DNA from: CAYMZZ01 sp047600605
Lineage (GTDB): Bacteria; Bacteroidota; Bacteroidia; Chitinophagales; Chitinophagaceae
Direction of reading: 5' to 3'
Assembly (NCBI GenBank): GCA_047600605.1
Contig: JASGKK010000003.1
Location: 1 to 64,000 of the forward strand
DNA length: 64,000 nucleotides
Below, one piece after another: positions 34,822 through 44,507 of this stretch (positions are counted from its first letter, which is position 1; every line of letters begins with the position of its first letter). A model generated the notes under the pieces. That model had not been told where the DNA came from. It did not search any database and worked only from the letters and a program-made list of their open reading frames with translations. The position numbers were made by a program, and so were the translations under genes.

Positions 34822-34923
34822 GGTACGAAAGACAGGAAAAACGTTCTTAAAATTACCGGATCCAATCCGTCATTTCAATCGATCAGGCCGTCACGCGGTC
34901 CGACCGGTCTCCTAACCTGCTGA

Positions 34924-37674
34924 TCACTTTTTAGCTATTTCCCAGGCAAACACATACGTACCTGACTCAAGAGTGATTTCAAGCAGACGTGCGTTTTTCA
35001 TATCATAGGGAAAAGTTGGATGCAATGATTGAAAGTATACCTGACTGTCTTTGGTAATGTAAAACGCTGTTTCTCCATTCATCTTCATATGCATAGATGG
35101 TTCCACGGGAATTTGCACGGTGGCTGAAGTGCCCGGCGGAATAACAACGGTATACTTTCCGCGCTTTTTCTCTTTGCTCCATGCAGAAGTAATCATTCCA
35201 TAGGGAGATCTGTACGTGGCAGAAAAACTTTTCAACCCATCTGCCATATGCGGGCGAAGATAGAAATGCCGGAAACCCGGCTGCTGTACATCTGGTTGAA
35301 TGCCTCCTAACGCCTTATAAAACCAGGCACCGATTTCGCCAAACATGATATGATTACGGGAAATGTCTGACTGCGCATCGATCGGCCAGTTTTCATATAA
35401 TGTAGTCGCTCCATTTACGATCCACCAACCCCAGGAAGGATATGTTTGTTGCGTGGCAACCTGGTAGGCCAGATCTGCATAGCCATTTTCACTCAACGCA
35501 TTGAGGATTGCTTTGGTACCCAGGAGACCTACATCGAGGTGACTGCTGTCGGCCATCACTCTCGCTGCAAGATTTTTTGCTACCTGTTCTTTATACTGCT
35601 CCTCCACCAATCCCCAGTACAGTGCCATGCTCAGTGCAGTCTGCGTACCATCTCCATACTGCATGGTGGTTTTATTAAAATACTGCGTATTGAATGCCTC
35701 CCTGATTTTAGTAGCCAGTGCTTCATATTTTTCTGCATCGCCGTTTTTTCCCAGCAACCTGGCCGTTGATGCCAGTATCCGCACATCGGTATAGTAATAT
35801 ACGGTAGAGGTGAGCGGCACAGGTGTCTGTGATTTCACAGGTACCCAATCTCCCAAACCCCAACTGCAAATACCCTGCGGGCTTCGCGCGGTGATCTGAT
35901 CCACGTAGCGTCGCAATGGTTCATAACAGGTCGCCAGCAGGCTGGTGTCGCCATAAAACAGGTACACATTCCAGGGAATGATGGCCAGGGTACTCGTCCA
36001 GTCGGGACCATTGCCCCATTCATATCCCCAGCCACCGGTGGGGATAATAGAAGGCAACACACCGTTAGGCTGCTGCTCATCGCGATGATCGGCCAGCCAT
36101 TTTTCATAGACTGTGATCACATCATAATTATATAATCCGGTTTCGCTGGCAATGTGTGCATCTCCCGTCCAGCCATTTTTTTCGCGCTGCGGACAATCTG
36201 TTGGATAGCCAAACAGGTTGGAGAGATAGGAATTATTGGTAGCACTCCAGATTTTATTGATCACTGGATTTGAACTATTCAGTTTTCCTGCTACCGGCAC
36301 ATCGCTGTGCATGAAATACGCGTTGAGAGAGGCAGTTGTCAACTGTACAGGCTGACTGCTGTTTATTTCCACATACTGAAATCCTTTATAGTTAAAGCGC
36401 GGACAAAAAAGCTCTTCTCCTTTGCCGGCAGTAATAAAAATGTCTGTCTGAAAGGGGTCGGTGTTATCCGTTGGCCGGTAGTGTACATCAATATTAGACA
36501 TGTCTGTGTGCCCGCTGGCATATAATCTTTCGCTATGTCGCAGACGTATGATGGTACCGGCTGGTGCTTTCACACGCAATTCACTTACCCCCGCAATAGT
36601 GCGGCCCAGGTCAAATACATAATTGGTGTCACTGAATTTTTTCAGACTCACCGGTTCCAGTTTTTCGGTATGCCGGATAGGGGGCATGGCCTGCGCTGTG
36701 ATAAGCCTGGCCGGCGCAGAACGAAATATTACTCCCCGCCATTTGCTGTCATCAAAACCCGGCTGATCCCATCCTGACTGCTCCAGCCGGGCATCGTAAT
36801 GCTCGGCTGTATAGATGCTGTTAAAGACAAGTGGTCCTGTACTGGTTTTCCAATTCTTACCGGTGCCAATCGTCTGAACCGTTCCATCTTCGTAGGTAAT
36901 CCGCAGGTCCATACAAAAGGCGGGACGTTGCCGCCAGGGTGCTGCATGAAAATTCCATACTGCGGTAGACTGGTGATTGTACCAGCCATTGCCCAGCAAT
37001 ATACCCAGTGCATTACTGCCCTGTCGCAGTTGTGCTGTCACATCATAGGTAACATACAGCAGCCGGCGATCAAATCGTGTATAGGCGGGATCGAGCACAT
37101 GATCACCTATGCGTTGTCCATTGATGGAAAATTCATACAATCCCGCAGCAGCAATATAGGCCCGTGCTGTGCGGATGGGTTTATTGAAAGCAACAGTTGT
37201 GCGGAAATAAGGGGCTGACCTTTCGTTCATCGATTTATCATCGCTGATCCAGGCCCCCTGCCAGGCGGCCGTATTCATCATCCCTGTTTCAAAAGCGGCT
37301 ACTTCAGAAACAGCCGATTGATTGTCTCTGCCCCATATCTGTACCCGCCAGTAATAACGGCTGAACGATTGCAGTGGCTGGCCGGCATAACGGATACGCT
37401 GATCTATACTGGTCTGCTGTAGTTGCCACATATTGCCTTTACCATTTACTACAGCCAGTGAGTCGGTGCCTACCGTAATGCTGTATGCATTTTGTCCCGC
37501 ACCCGTACGGGTGTCCTGCAACTGCCACGAAAGACGGGGATGCATTTCATCCAGACCAAGCGGATTGACCAGGTATTCGCAGCGCAGCAAAACAGGCCTG
37601 CAGTCTTCCTGAGCATTTAATGCGTGAGCAGCTATAGAAAAAAATCCAGCCAGTAATAAAGTCCTCATCAGCAT
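34924..37674 (-). CDS. GH78 alpha-L-rhamnosidase
   Basis: A 916-residue secreted enzyme that releases alpha-L-rhamnose from pectic or glycoconjugate substrates. The signal peptide ends near LNAQ (residue 21). The Ig-like N-terminal domain starts LLRCEYLVNPLGLDEMHPRL, followed by the rhamnosidase N domain (YFRTTVAF, AYIAAAGLYEFSINGQRIGD). The (alpha/alpha)6 catalytic domain carries YPTDCPQREKNGWTGDAHI, whose acidic residues include the likely acid catalyst. WGWWIVNGATTLYENW and a C-terminal beta domain complete the family order. ATG codons at 37674 and 37668 are both usable. The gene stands alone; the substrate could relate to the pectin locus at 1-9 kb. Confidence 0.93.
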   Translation of the reverse strand: MLMRTLLLAGFFSIAAHALNAQEDCRPVLLRCEYLVNPLGLDEMHPRLSWQLQDTRTGAGQNAYSITVGTDSLAVVNGKGNMWQLQQTSIDQRIRYAGQPLQSFSRYYWRVQIWGRDNQSAVSEVAAFETGMMNTAAWQGAWISDDKSMNERSAPYFRTTVAFNKPIRTARAYIAAAGLYEFSINGQRIGDHVLDPAYTRFDRRLLYVTYDVTAQLRQGSNALGILLGNGWYNHQSTAVWNFHAAPWRQRPAFCMDLRITYEDGTVQTIGTGKNWKTSTGPLVFNSIYTAEHYDARLEQSGWDQPGFDDSKWRGVIFRSAPARLITAQAMPPIRHTEKLEPVSLKKFSDTNYVFDLGRTIAGVSELRVKAPAGTIIRLRHSERLYASGHTDMSNIDVHYRPTDNTDPFQTDIFITAGKGEELFCPRFNYKGFQYVEINSSQPVQLTTASLNAYFMHSDVPVAGKLNSSNPVINKIWSATNNSYLSNLFGYPTDCPQREKNGWTGDAHIASETGLYNYDVITVYEKWLADHRDEQQPNGVLPSIIPTGGWGYEWGNGPDWTSTLAIIPWNVYLFYGDTSLLATCYEPLRRYVDQITARSPQGICSWGLGDWVPVKSQTPVPLTSTVYYYTDVRILASTARLLGKNGDAEKYEALATKIREAFNTQYFNKTTMQYGDGTQTALSMALYWGLVEEQYKEQVAKNLAARVMADSSHLDVGLLGTKAILNALSENGYADLAYQVATQQTYPSWGWWIVNGATTLYENWPIDAQSDISRNHIMFGEIGAWFYKALGGIQPDVQQPGFRHFYLRPHMADGLKSFSATYRSPYGMITSAWSKEKKRGKYTVVIPPGTSATVQIPVEPSMHMKMNGETAFYITKDSQVYFQSLHPTFPYDMKNARLLEITLESGTYVFAWEIAKK

Positions 37675-37757
37675 GAGAGAAGTAGTTTTGGGGAAGGTAA
37701 AAGGAAAAAGGGGAATGGTAGAAGTTTTTTATCATTGTCTTCCTTTCCTTTATCCGT

Positions 37758-40334
37758 CTATCTTTTATCTTTTGCCTTTCTGAAGCGCCGGATCGCCTTC
37801 TCCATTTCCACAGCCACAAACACGAGCGAAGAAAGTACACCAACGAGTAAAAACTCATTCAGGCTCAGCGCCTGGGTATGAAATATGTGTTGCAAAAAAG
37901 GGACATAGGTAAGGGCCGCCTGTAGTACAAATGCCAGCAGCACTGCACCAATCAGGTACCTGTTAGAAAACAAACCTATTTGAAAAAGTGATTGCGAGTC
38001 TGATCGTATGGCCAGTACATGCCCCATTTGCGACAGGCACAATACATTAAATACAATTGTCTGCCAGTGCAATCCCTGCGCGATGGCCCATGCCTGTGTG
38101 GCCAGGGCTATAGCACCCATCAGTAAGCCAACCCATAGTATATGAATGCCCATTCCATTGGCAAAGACAGTTTGCCGGGGTGGCCGGGGTGGTCTGTTCA
38201 TCACATCTTTCTCCGCTTTCTCAAAAGAGAGTGCAATAGCAGGCAGCCCATCAGACACCAGGTTGATCCATAAAATGTGAATTGGTAAAAGCGCCAAAGG
38301 CAACCCCATCAGCGGTCCCAGTAGCAGGGTCCATATCTCACCAGCATTGGTGGTCATCAGGTATTTGATAAACCGCAGGATATTATCGTATATGCGCCGC
38401 CCTTCTTTTACAGCCCGTACAATAGTAGAAAAGTCATCGTCGAGCAGGATCATATGGGCCGCTTCCTTTGATACGTCTGTGCCGGTAATACCCATGGCTA
38501 TGCCAATATTGGCTCTTCTTAATGACGGCGCATCATTAACCCCATCGCCTGTCATGGCCACATAATGTCCTTTTTGCTGCAGCTCTTTTACAATCTGTAG
38601 TTTTTGTTCGGGCGAAACACGTGCAAACACTCTTACCCGTTCAATCTGATACGTCAGTTCCCCGGGCTTCATTTCTTTCATCTGCTGTCCGGTCAGCAAC
38701 AGATCATTCTCCGTAAGTATGCCAATACGGACGGCAATATTACGGGCTGTGAGCGGGTGATCGCCTGTGATCATAACCGGCACAATGCCTGCTGCGCGGC
38801 AGTCGGCCACGGCCTTCATTGCTTCTTCGCGGGGCGGGTCAATAATACCCACCAGTCCCAGCAATTGCAACTCTTTTTCTGCTATTTCACTATCAGGATT
38901 ATGCGGTAATTCGCTCCAGGATCGCCACGCAAAACCCATTACCCGCAGGCCTTCGGAAGCCAGTTTATCGACCTGTGCGTTTATCGCTTCCTTATCTATA
39001 CCGATACACTTGTCCAGCAACATATCCGGGGCTCCTTTTGTAAACGACAATATCTCACTGGCTGAGCGATGAAAAGTGGTCATCAGTTTACGATCGGCAT
39101 CAAATGGTATTTCGGCTATACGCGGCCATTGTGCGATATCCGACAGGGAAGCGGCAACATTCATCAGCGCTATCTCCGTGCTGTCGCCCTGCCATTTGCC
39201 GGTATTGTCCTGCACAGCATCGTTATTAAGCGCCATTGCCAGCAATAGTCTGCGGCCATCCTCTTCTTTTGCCAGTTGCTTCGCTTCCTGTACAGTACAG
39301 ATCTGATCCTGCAAGCCTATTTTTTCCACCTCCATTTTATTGCGGGTAAGCGTGCCGGTTTTATCGGTGCAGATATAGGTAACAGAGCCCAGTGTCTCCA
39401 CTGCAGGCAGTTTACGGATCAGGGTATTTTTGCGAACCATACGTCCGGCTGCCAGTGCCAGCGAGATGGTAATAACAGCAGGCAATGCTTCCGGTATGGC
39501 AGCCACAGCGAGGGAGATACTGGTCATTACCATTGTTACCAGCGGCTCTCCTCTCAGCCATCCGGTAAGCAGAAAAACCAGGCAAAGCCCAATGACGATA
39601 AACGAAAGTTTTTTGCTGAATACGGTCATACGCTGCTGCAAAGGGGTTTGCATTTCTTCTTCCTGCAGCATACGGGCTATCTGTCCCAATTGCGTCTGCA
39701 TACCGGTAGCTACCACCAGACCTTTCCCGTGACCATTTGTTACAAAAGTGCCTTTGAAAGCCATATTATATTGTTCTGCCAGCGGCAGATCATCTTCTTC
39801 GAGCTGCTGACTGATCTTATCGACCGGTACCGACTCGCCGGTGAGTGCCGCCTCTTCGACACGCAGGCTGGCCGATTCTGTAATACGCATATCGGCAGGT
39901 ACCATATTGCCGGCTTCCAGCATTACGAGGTCACCGGGCACCAGGTCTGTGGAAGAAAGTTGCTGCAATTCCCCATTTCTCCACACAGTGGTATGTGCAA
40001 TGGCCATTTTACGCAGGGCTGCCATCGACTTTTCGGCCCGCCACTCCTGCAAAAAACCGATCAATGCATTGATTAATACAATAATGAGAATGACGATCGT
40101 ATCGGCCATATCACCCAGCAAACCTGAAATCACCGCTGCCACCAGCAGGATCAGGATCATCAGGTCTTTGAACTGGTGCAGCAATACCAGCCAGGGCGAT
40201 TTCTTTTTTCCCTGCTCCAGTTCATTGGGACCTGACTGTTGCCGGCGGCGTTCGGCCTCGTCTGCCGAAAGACCCAATGATGCCGTTTGCAGCTGCGCTG
40301 CTACCTGTTCATCTGTAAGTTTATACCAACGCAT
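37758..40334 (-). CDS. Calcium-type cation-transporting P-type ATPase
   Basis: An 858-residue P2A-like ATPase. It has an N-terminal cation-ATPase region (RWYKLTDEQVAAQL), actuator motif TGES (165-168), PEALP in TM4 (281-285, PEGLP in eukaryotic SERCA), phosphorylation motif DKTGTLT with Asp324, and hinge motif TGDGVNDAPSL. TTNAGEI in TM5 and NLVSDGLPA in TM6 are compatible with Ca2+ coordination. It likely exports Ca2+ or Mn2+ from the cytoplasm. The start at 40334 begins the conserved region; an ATG at 40454 would add 40 uncharacteristic residues. The gene is monocistronic. Confidence 0.92.
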   Translation of the reverse strand: MRWYKLTDEQVAAQLQTASLGLSADEAERRRQQSGPNELEQGKKKSPWLVLLHQFKDLMILILLVAAVISGLLGDMADTIVILIIVLINALIGFLQEWRAEKSMAALRKMAIAHTTVWRNGELQQLSSTDLVPGDLVMLEAGNMVPADMRITESASLRVEEAALTGESVPVDKISQQLEEDDLPLAEQYNMAFKGTFVTNGHGKGLVVATGMQTQLGQIARMLQEEEMQTPLQQRMTVFSKKLSFIVIGLCLVFLLTGWLRGEPLVTMVMTSISLAVAAIPEALPAVITISLALAAGRMVRKNTLIRKLPAVETLGSVTYICTDKTGTLTRNKMEVEKIGLQDQICTVQEAKQLAKEEDGRRLLLAMALNNDAVQDNTGKWQGDSTEIALMNVAASLSDIAQWPRIAEIPFDADRKLMTTFHRSASEILSFTKGAPDMLLDKCIGIDKEAINAQVDKLASEGLRVMGFAWRSWSELPHNPDSEIAEKELQLLGLVGIIDPPREEAMKAVADCRAAGIVPVMITGDHPLTARNIAVRIGILTENDLLLTGQQMKEMKPGELTYQIERVRVFARVSPEQKLQIVKELQQKGHYVAMTGDGVNDAPSLRRANIGIAMGITGTDVSKEAAHMILLDDDFSTIVRAVKEGRRIYDNILRFIKYLMTTNAGEIWTLLLGPLMGLPLALLPIHILWINLVSDGLPAIALSFEKAEKDVMNRPPRPPRQTVFANGMGIHILWVGLLMGAIALATQAWAIAQGLHWQTIVFNVLCLSQMGHVLAIRSDSQSLFQIGLFSNRYLIGAVLLAFVLQAALTYVPFLQHIFHTQALSLNEFLLVGVLSSLVFVAVEMEKAIRRFRKAKDKR

Positions 40335-40766
40335 CGGAAAAGATTTTATACTGGCTTCTGTTGAGCTCCCGCAGCATATCTGATAACACAAAAATGAATC
40401 AGGAGCAGCACTCCTTTCCTGATCCTTATCAGGCCATCTGTTGACAGGTTTCAAGTATTATACCAAGTATCCTGAACGGCTTTGAAAGGGCCTCCCGTTT
40501 TTTCACCAGATTATTTCAGAAAAAAACAGAAAACTTCTGATGAAAAACACTTGGATGTCCCTGTCTGGCAATTGTAATATTGTATCAGCTAAATGTTTGG
40601 TCATAGCTGTAGGATTTGGTTGTCTAGTGTGTTTTGTGAATTAGTGTAGTGAGCAGGTCGGGTTGTTTCGGAAGTCGGGAAACGTTGTGTTTTGTAAGGG
40701 AAAACGCACTAAACGTGACCGGGCTTTACTGGTAACCGATCTGTTTACTAATAACCTCACAAAAAA

Positions 40767-40790
40767 ATGGGCCGATCTTTATCGGCCCAT
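40767..40790 (-). terminator. Intrinsic terminator on the minus strand
   Basis: ATGGGCCGAT and ATCGGCCCAT pair perfectly around a 4-nt loop. On the minus strand the stem is followed directly by seven T. It lies 37 bp downstream of the possible small gene ending at 40827, implying a real minus-strand transcript there. Confidence 0.8.
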
Positions 40791-40826
40791 CAATTTTATT
40801 TATACCTATACCGTCGATTAATATTT

Positions 40827-41015
40827 TCAGTTGCAGTCTATCCAATCCGGCATATCATTATTTGAAAAGGAGGATGTACCGCTATAGCAGTGTGCTAATG
40901 TGTCAATACCTCTTTCGTCCTTCATCGCCTGCAAACGTTGCGATTTGAGGGGTCTGCTTTTGAAATAATGTGAAATAAGGAAAGTAAAATATCTTTGGAG
41001 ACTGGAATAGTACAT
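40827..41015 (-). CDS. Possible small peptide of unknown function
   Basis: A 62-codon frame, divergent from the LytTR regulator and ending 37 bp before a strong minus-strand terminator. The N-terminal part is basic and aromatic. The C-terminal part is acidic and polar with two Cys and ends SNNDMPDWIDCN. I recognise no family. An internal Met at residue 31 could give a 32-residue peptide. The acidic, Ser/Thr/Cys-rich tail recalls ribosomal peptide precursors, but no modification enzymes are nearby. The terminator is the main support. Confidence 0.3.
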   Translation of the reverse strand: MYYSSLQRYFTFLISHYFKSRPLKSQRLQAMKDERGIDTLAHCYSGTSSFSNNDMPDWIDCN

Positions 41016-41030
41016 TTATAAAAAAAAGCC

Positions 41031-41729
41031 ATGATCACCTGCCTGATTGTTGATGACAATAAGATTGCCCGTACAACCCTGCGTCAACTGGCCAGCCATG
41101 TGACCGACCTGCAGGTCATTGCCGAGTGCGAAAGTGCCCTTGAGGCATATAACCAGTTGCAGCAAACTCCCGTTGACCTGCTCCTGCTGGATATTGAAAT
41201 GCCCGGTATGACAGGATTGGAACTGACACGCAACCTGGGCAACAGGCGTCCGCTCATTGTATTCACCACCTCCAAAAAAGAGTATGCCCTTGAGGCATTT
41301 GAACTCAATGTGGCTGATTATCTGCTCAAACCCGTTGCCCCGGCCCGCTTTGTGCAGGCTATTGAGCGTGTACGTGAGTTGCTGGGCAGTCAGGAAGAAA
41401 AAGTGGACATGGGGGAACGTGAGTTTATCTTTATCCGCGACTCCAATATTGTCCGGCGCCTGGCGGTACAGGACATTCTTTTTGCAGAAGCCATGGGCGA
41501 TTATGTAAAATTGCATACGGCTCAAAAGTTTTACGCGATTCACACCACACTCAAAGCGGTGGAGGAGCATCTTCCTGCCAGCCGGTTTCAGCGGGTACAT
41601 CGCTCGTTTCTGGTGGCCATTGACAAAATAGACAGTATCCAGGATGGGGCGCTGGTACTTCAGGGCAAACCGGTACCTGTAGCCGATGCTTACCGCGCCA
41701 CGCTCAATAAGCGCATGAATATCCTTTAA
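41031..41729 (+). CDS. LytTR-family response regulator
   Basis: A 232-residue regulator. The receiver domain (residues 1-120) has VDDNKIA, phospho-acceptor Asp54 in LLLDIEMPGMTG, the switch Thr in IVFTTSKKE and Lys in LLKPVAP. A LytTR DNA-binding domain (about 130-232) shows FIFIRDSNIVRRLAVQDILF, GDYVKLHTAQKFYAIHTTLK and FQRVHRSFLVAIDKID. No LytS-type histidine kinase is adjacent. The nearest kinase is the hybrid sensor at 42252, separated by one small gene, and could be its partner. Confidence 0.94.
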   Translation: MITCLIVDDNKIARTTLRQLASHVTDLQVIAECESALEAYNQLQQTPVDLLLLDIEMPGMTGLELTRNLGNRRPLIVFTTSKKEYALEAFELNVADYLLKPVAPARFVQAIERVRELLGSQEEKVDMGEREFIFIRDSNIVRRLAVQDILFAEAMGDYVKLHTAQKFYAIHTTLKAVEEHLPASRFQRVHRSFLVAIDKIDSIQDGALVLQGKPVPVADAYRATLNKRMNIL

Positions 41730-41977
41730 TATCAATAAAATAAATAGCGATGTCAACTATCAGGTTGCTCTCCTGCAGCCTGTATTGTCCTGTGCAAAAC
41801 CGGCTGTTTTCCCACAATCATACGGATAGATAAATGCGGCCCATCCAACGATAGTATTTGCCCACTGACCGATTGAACCTCCGTAGACCAGGCAGCCCCT
41901 GCTAATTTTGAATCGGAAACTTCTCATAGTGAACAAAACGTAATGAGTTTTTCTCATAGCAGTTGGTTTTGGTTTAC

Positions 41978-42007
41978 GGCCTTGGTTTCCACCAGGGCCT
42001 CTTTTTT
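41978..42007 (+). terminator. Terminator-like hairpin just upstream of a small membrane protein gene
   Basis: GGCCTTGGT and ACCAGGGCC pair with one G-T wobble around TTCC, followed by TC and six T. It ends only 9 bp before the start codon at 42017. It may end the response-regulator transcript or act as an attenuator. The remaining 41730-41977 has no convincing gene. Confidence 0.65.
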
Positions 42008-42016
42008 AAACAACCC

Positions 42017-42220
42017 ATGAAATTCATCTATACCATATTATTCTTTACCGATACCCTGGTGCTGGTTTTACTCAGTTACCTGCTTTTCAAACTCCTGGAT
42101 CAGGGCGGCAGCCGGTCCTCTATCTTATTGCTGGTAGCAGCACTGGTAGTGTCTATCCTTCTTCTCATTTATTTTTTTAACAGGTACCTCAAGCTGCCTC
42201 CACACAAATCAGGTTCTTGA
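42017..42220 (+). CDS. Small two-helix membrane protein, function unknown
   Basis: A 67-residue protein with two predicted membrane helices (FIYTILFFTDTLVLVLLSYL and a segment around SILLLVAALVVSILLLIYFF) joined by a short loop KLLDQGGSRS, with a basic C-terminus. The start at 42017 is chosen because upstream codons would run through a terminator hairpin. It lies between the LytTR regulator and the hybrid histidine kinase. A link to signalling is possible but unsupported by motif. Confidence 0.55.
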   Translation: MKFIYTILFFTDTLVLVLLSYLLFKLLDQGGSRSSILLLVAALVVSILLLIYFFNRYLKLPPHKSGS

Positions 42221-42251
42221 ATTAGCCTAAATTAGAGCTATAATCAGGGCA

Positions 42252-44447
42252 ATGAAAGGGAAAAGACTTATCTATTTTATTCTCGCAGGCTTTATCGCAG
42301 GTACATTGCTGCTGGTCTATATTCAGTTCAACTCTTCCAAAAACATCAATACGCTGATCAATGGCAATGAAAAATTGCTACAGGAGCTCAGTACCGGAAG
42401 ACAGTTGCAGGAACTGGGTAAGAATGTGATTGCATTCGAAAGCCGCATCCGTGGCGCTGTAGCGACTAATGACACAGGTCTGTTCAGAGGTATAGAAACC
42501 CAACTGGCAGAAATAGATGCTGACCTGGAAAAATTGCAGAAAGTAACCGATGATGACAGCTCTGTCAAATACATCGATCAACTGGACAAACTGGTGCGCC
42601 GAAAAATTGCTTTTGGCAACCAGGTGCTCGACAGCCTGCACCTGGCCGGCCGATCGGCCGCCCTGCGCATGATTGCCGACCCAACCAGCAAAAGTCTGGC
42701 CGATTCCATCATAACGGTCACCAGCCTGGTCGACAGCACCCGCAAGCGCCACCTGGCCGAGGTCACCCTGTCGATGGATCAGAGCGGACGCGGCGCCCTG
42801 CGTTTCAGTATTATCCTCATTACACTGGTACTCGTAAGTGCCGCAGGACTGTTCTGGTATATCATTCATACATTACGACGTCAGGAACTTTTGATCCAGC
42901 AGCTAAATCTGTCTGAAAAGAAACAACGGGAAGCTGTTCGTATCAAAGAAAATTTTCTGGCCAATATGAGTCACGAAATCCGTACTCCTCTCAATGCCAT
43001 TCTTGGATTTACCAACCTGATGCGCCATAAAAAAATGGATGAAGAGTCTACCCGTTACCTGCAGACCATTGAGCAGTCCGGAGAGAATCTGCTGGCAATT
43101 GTCAACGACATTCTCGACCTCTCCAAAATAGAAGCGGGTATGATACGACTGGAGACTGCTCCCTTCAGCCTGCGCAACCTGGTACATGCGGTAGAAACCA
43201 TGTTTGCCACCCGCGTAGCAGAAAAAAAACTGCGTCTCTCCACCGAAACAGATCCACTGCTCCCCGATATGCTCGAAGGCGACCCCATGCGTCTGACCCA
43301 GATACTGGTAAATCTGGTAAGTAATGCTATCAAATTTACAGACCAGGGACAGATCTACATTCATATTACACAACAGGGCTGGCAGGACCGGCAATTGCGG
43401 CTGGCTATAACCGTGGCAGATACCGGTATCGGAATTGAACCGGAACAACTCGACCGCATTTTTGAACGGTTCCAACAAGCCGAAGATTCGGTCACCCGCA
43501 AGTATGGCGGAACAGGATTGGGACTTAGCATTGTAAAGGACCTGGTAACATTGCTGCAAGGCAGCATCACTGTGGAAAGTCAGCCGGGGCAGGGTACCCG
43601 TTTTTCATTAATCATTCCCTTTGGCGTAGCTGCCGACACTAGCATCCATCAGGCAGATGAGCAACAAGGTCTCCCAAAAGAAGGTTCGTTGCAGGGCATG
43701 GAAATACTGATCGCAGAAGACAATGAGATCAATCAATCGCTTATCCGGCACCTGCTCGATCACTGGGGAGCTACCTATTCTTTTGCCTACAACGGCCAGG
43801 ATTGTGTGGATCAATTACGTGCCCATCACTTTCATGTTATATTAATGGACATACAAATGCCGGTGATGGATGGGTATACTGCCAGCCAGGAAATACGGCA
43901 GGTGCTGGGATCGAAAGTACCTATCATTGCCATGACCGCTCATGCCATGCCAGGCGAACGGGAAAAGTGTATCAGCTTTGGCATGAGCGAGTACCTTTCC
44001 AAACCTGTTCGCGAAGCCCAACTTTATCAATTGCTGATGAAACTGGGAAAACACAGTACTGCAAGCTCCTCTCCTGCTTCCAGCCCCTCATCTGGTGTAT
44101 CTAAAAACTATCAGACTATCCAACTCGATTATATGCGTGAAGTGAGCCTGGGAAATACAGCCTATGAAAAGGCCGTGACCGGACAATTCCTGGAAGCCAT
44201 TCCACTGGCAATAACCCAACTCGAAGAGGCTTATGCAGAACAGCAATACACGCTGGTAAGTAAGCTGGCTCATAATATGCGTACCAGTGTGTCTGTAATG
44301 GGTTTACTGCCCGTACTAAGCCCTATCCTCGATAAGCTGGAACATGAACAGCCGGACCCCGTTTCCTTTACCCATCTTCTGAAACAAGTAAAAGAAATAT
44401 GCGATCACGCTATGGAAGAAGCCCGGCATTTTTATCATTCCTTATAA
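42252..44447 (+). CDS. Hybrid sensor histidine kinase with receiver and HPt domains
   Basis: A 731-residue membrane kinase. TM1 (about 6-24) and TM2 (184-206) enclose a helical periplasmic sensor region resembling CHASE3-type four-helix bundles. HisKA follows with phospho-acceptor His241 in ANMSHEIRTPLN, then the HATPase domain (LVNLVSNAIKF, VADTGIGIEP, GGTGLGLSI). The receiver starts at 483 with Asp533 in MDIQMPVMDG. The C-terminal HPt-like region has a probable His in SKLAHNMRTS. It has no DNA-binding output, so the phosphate must go to a separate regulator, perhaps the nearby LytTR protein. A repeat begins directly after its stop codon. Confidence 0.93.
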   Translation: MKGKRLIYFILAGFIAGTLLLVYIQFNSSKNINTLINGNEKLLQELSTGRQLQELGKNVIAFESRIRGAVATNDTGLFRGIETQLAEIDADLEKLQKVTDDDSSVKYIDQLDKLVRRKIAFGNQVLDSLHLAGRSAALRMIADPTSKSLADSIITVTSLVDSTRKRHLAEVTLSMDQSGRGALRFSIILITLVLVSAAGLFWYIIHTLRRQELLIQQLNLSEKKQREAVRIKENFLANMSHEIRTPLNAILGFTNLMRHKKMDEESTRYLQTIEQSGENLLAIVNDILDLSKIEAGMIRLETAPFSLRNLVHAVETMFATRVAEKKLRLSTETDPLLPDMLEGDPMRLTQILVNLVSNAIKFTDQGQIYIHITQQGWQDRQLRLAITVADTGIGIEPEQLDRIFERFQQAEDSVTRKYGGTGLGLSIVKDLVTLLQGSITVESQPGQGTRFSLIIPFGVAADTSIHQADEQQGLPKEGSLQGMEILIAEDNEINQSLIRHLLDHWGATYSFAYNGQDCVDQLRAHHFHVILMDIQMPVMDGYTASQEIRQVLGSKVPIIAMTAHAMPGEREKCISFGMSEYLSKPVREAQLYQLLMKLGKHSTASSSPASSPSSGVSKNYQTIQLDYMREVSLGNTAYEKAVTGQFLEAIPLAITQLEEAYAEQQYTLVSKLAHNMRTSVSVMGLLPVLSPILDKLEHEQPDPVSFTHLLKQVKEICDHAMEEARHFYHSL

Positions 44448-44507
44448 CGCAAAGAGCGCAAAGCGGCAAAGAACACAAAGGCTTATTAGCGTCAGCACAT
44501 TCTCATC
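44448..44507. repeat. Intergenic direct repeat, copy 1
   Basis: About 53 bp from CGCAAAGAGCGCAAAGCG to GTCAGCACAT match copy 2 at 44796 with one difference, followed by a looser tail of CTCA/CAAAT units. Internally it is built of short GCAAAG-type units. It begins at the base after the kinase stop codon. Such units are dispersed in many Bacteroidetes genomes. Confidence 0.8.

Larger units (their letters stand above)
40455..41030. other. Intergenic region between P-ATPase and response regulator genes
   Basis: This gap of nearly 580 bp contains one possible small minus-strand gene (40827-41015) and a strong minus-strand terminator (40767-40790). The stretch 40455-40760 has no convincing coding frame. 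It is rich in G/T, does not fold as a tRNA or obvious known RNA by eye, and could be a long leader for the ATPase gene. Confidence 0.4.

Noticed and set aside
40455..40760. Possible tmRNA, tRNA or riboswitch upstream of the P-type ATPase
   Set aside because: No cloverleaf, CCA end, tag reading frame or known conserved core could be found by eye.
41760..41957. 65-codon minus-strand frame
   Set aside because: No recognisable features, no terminator or partner gene.
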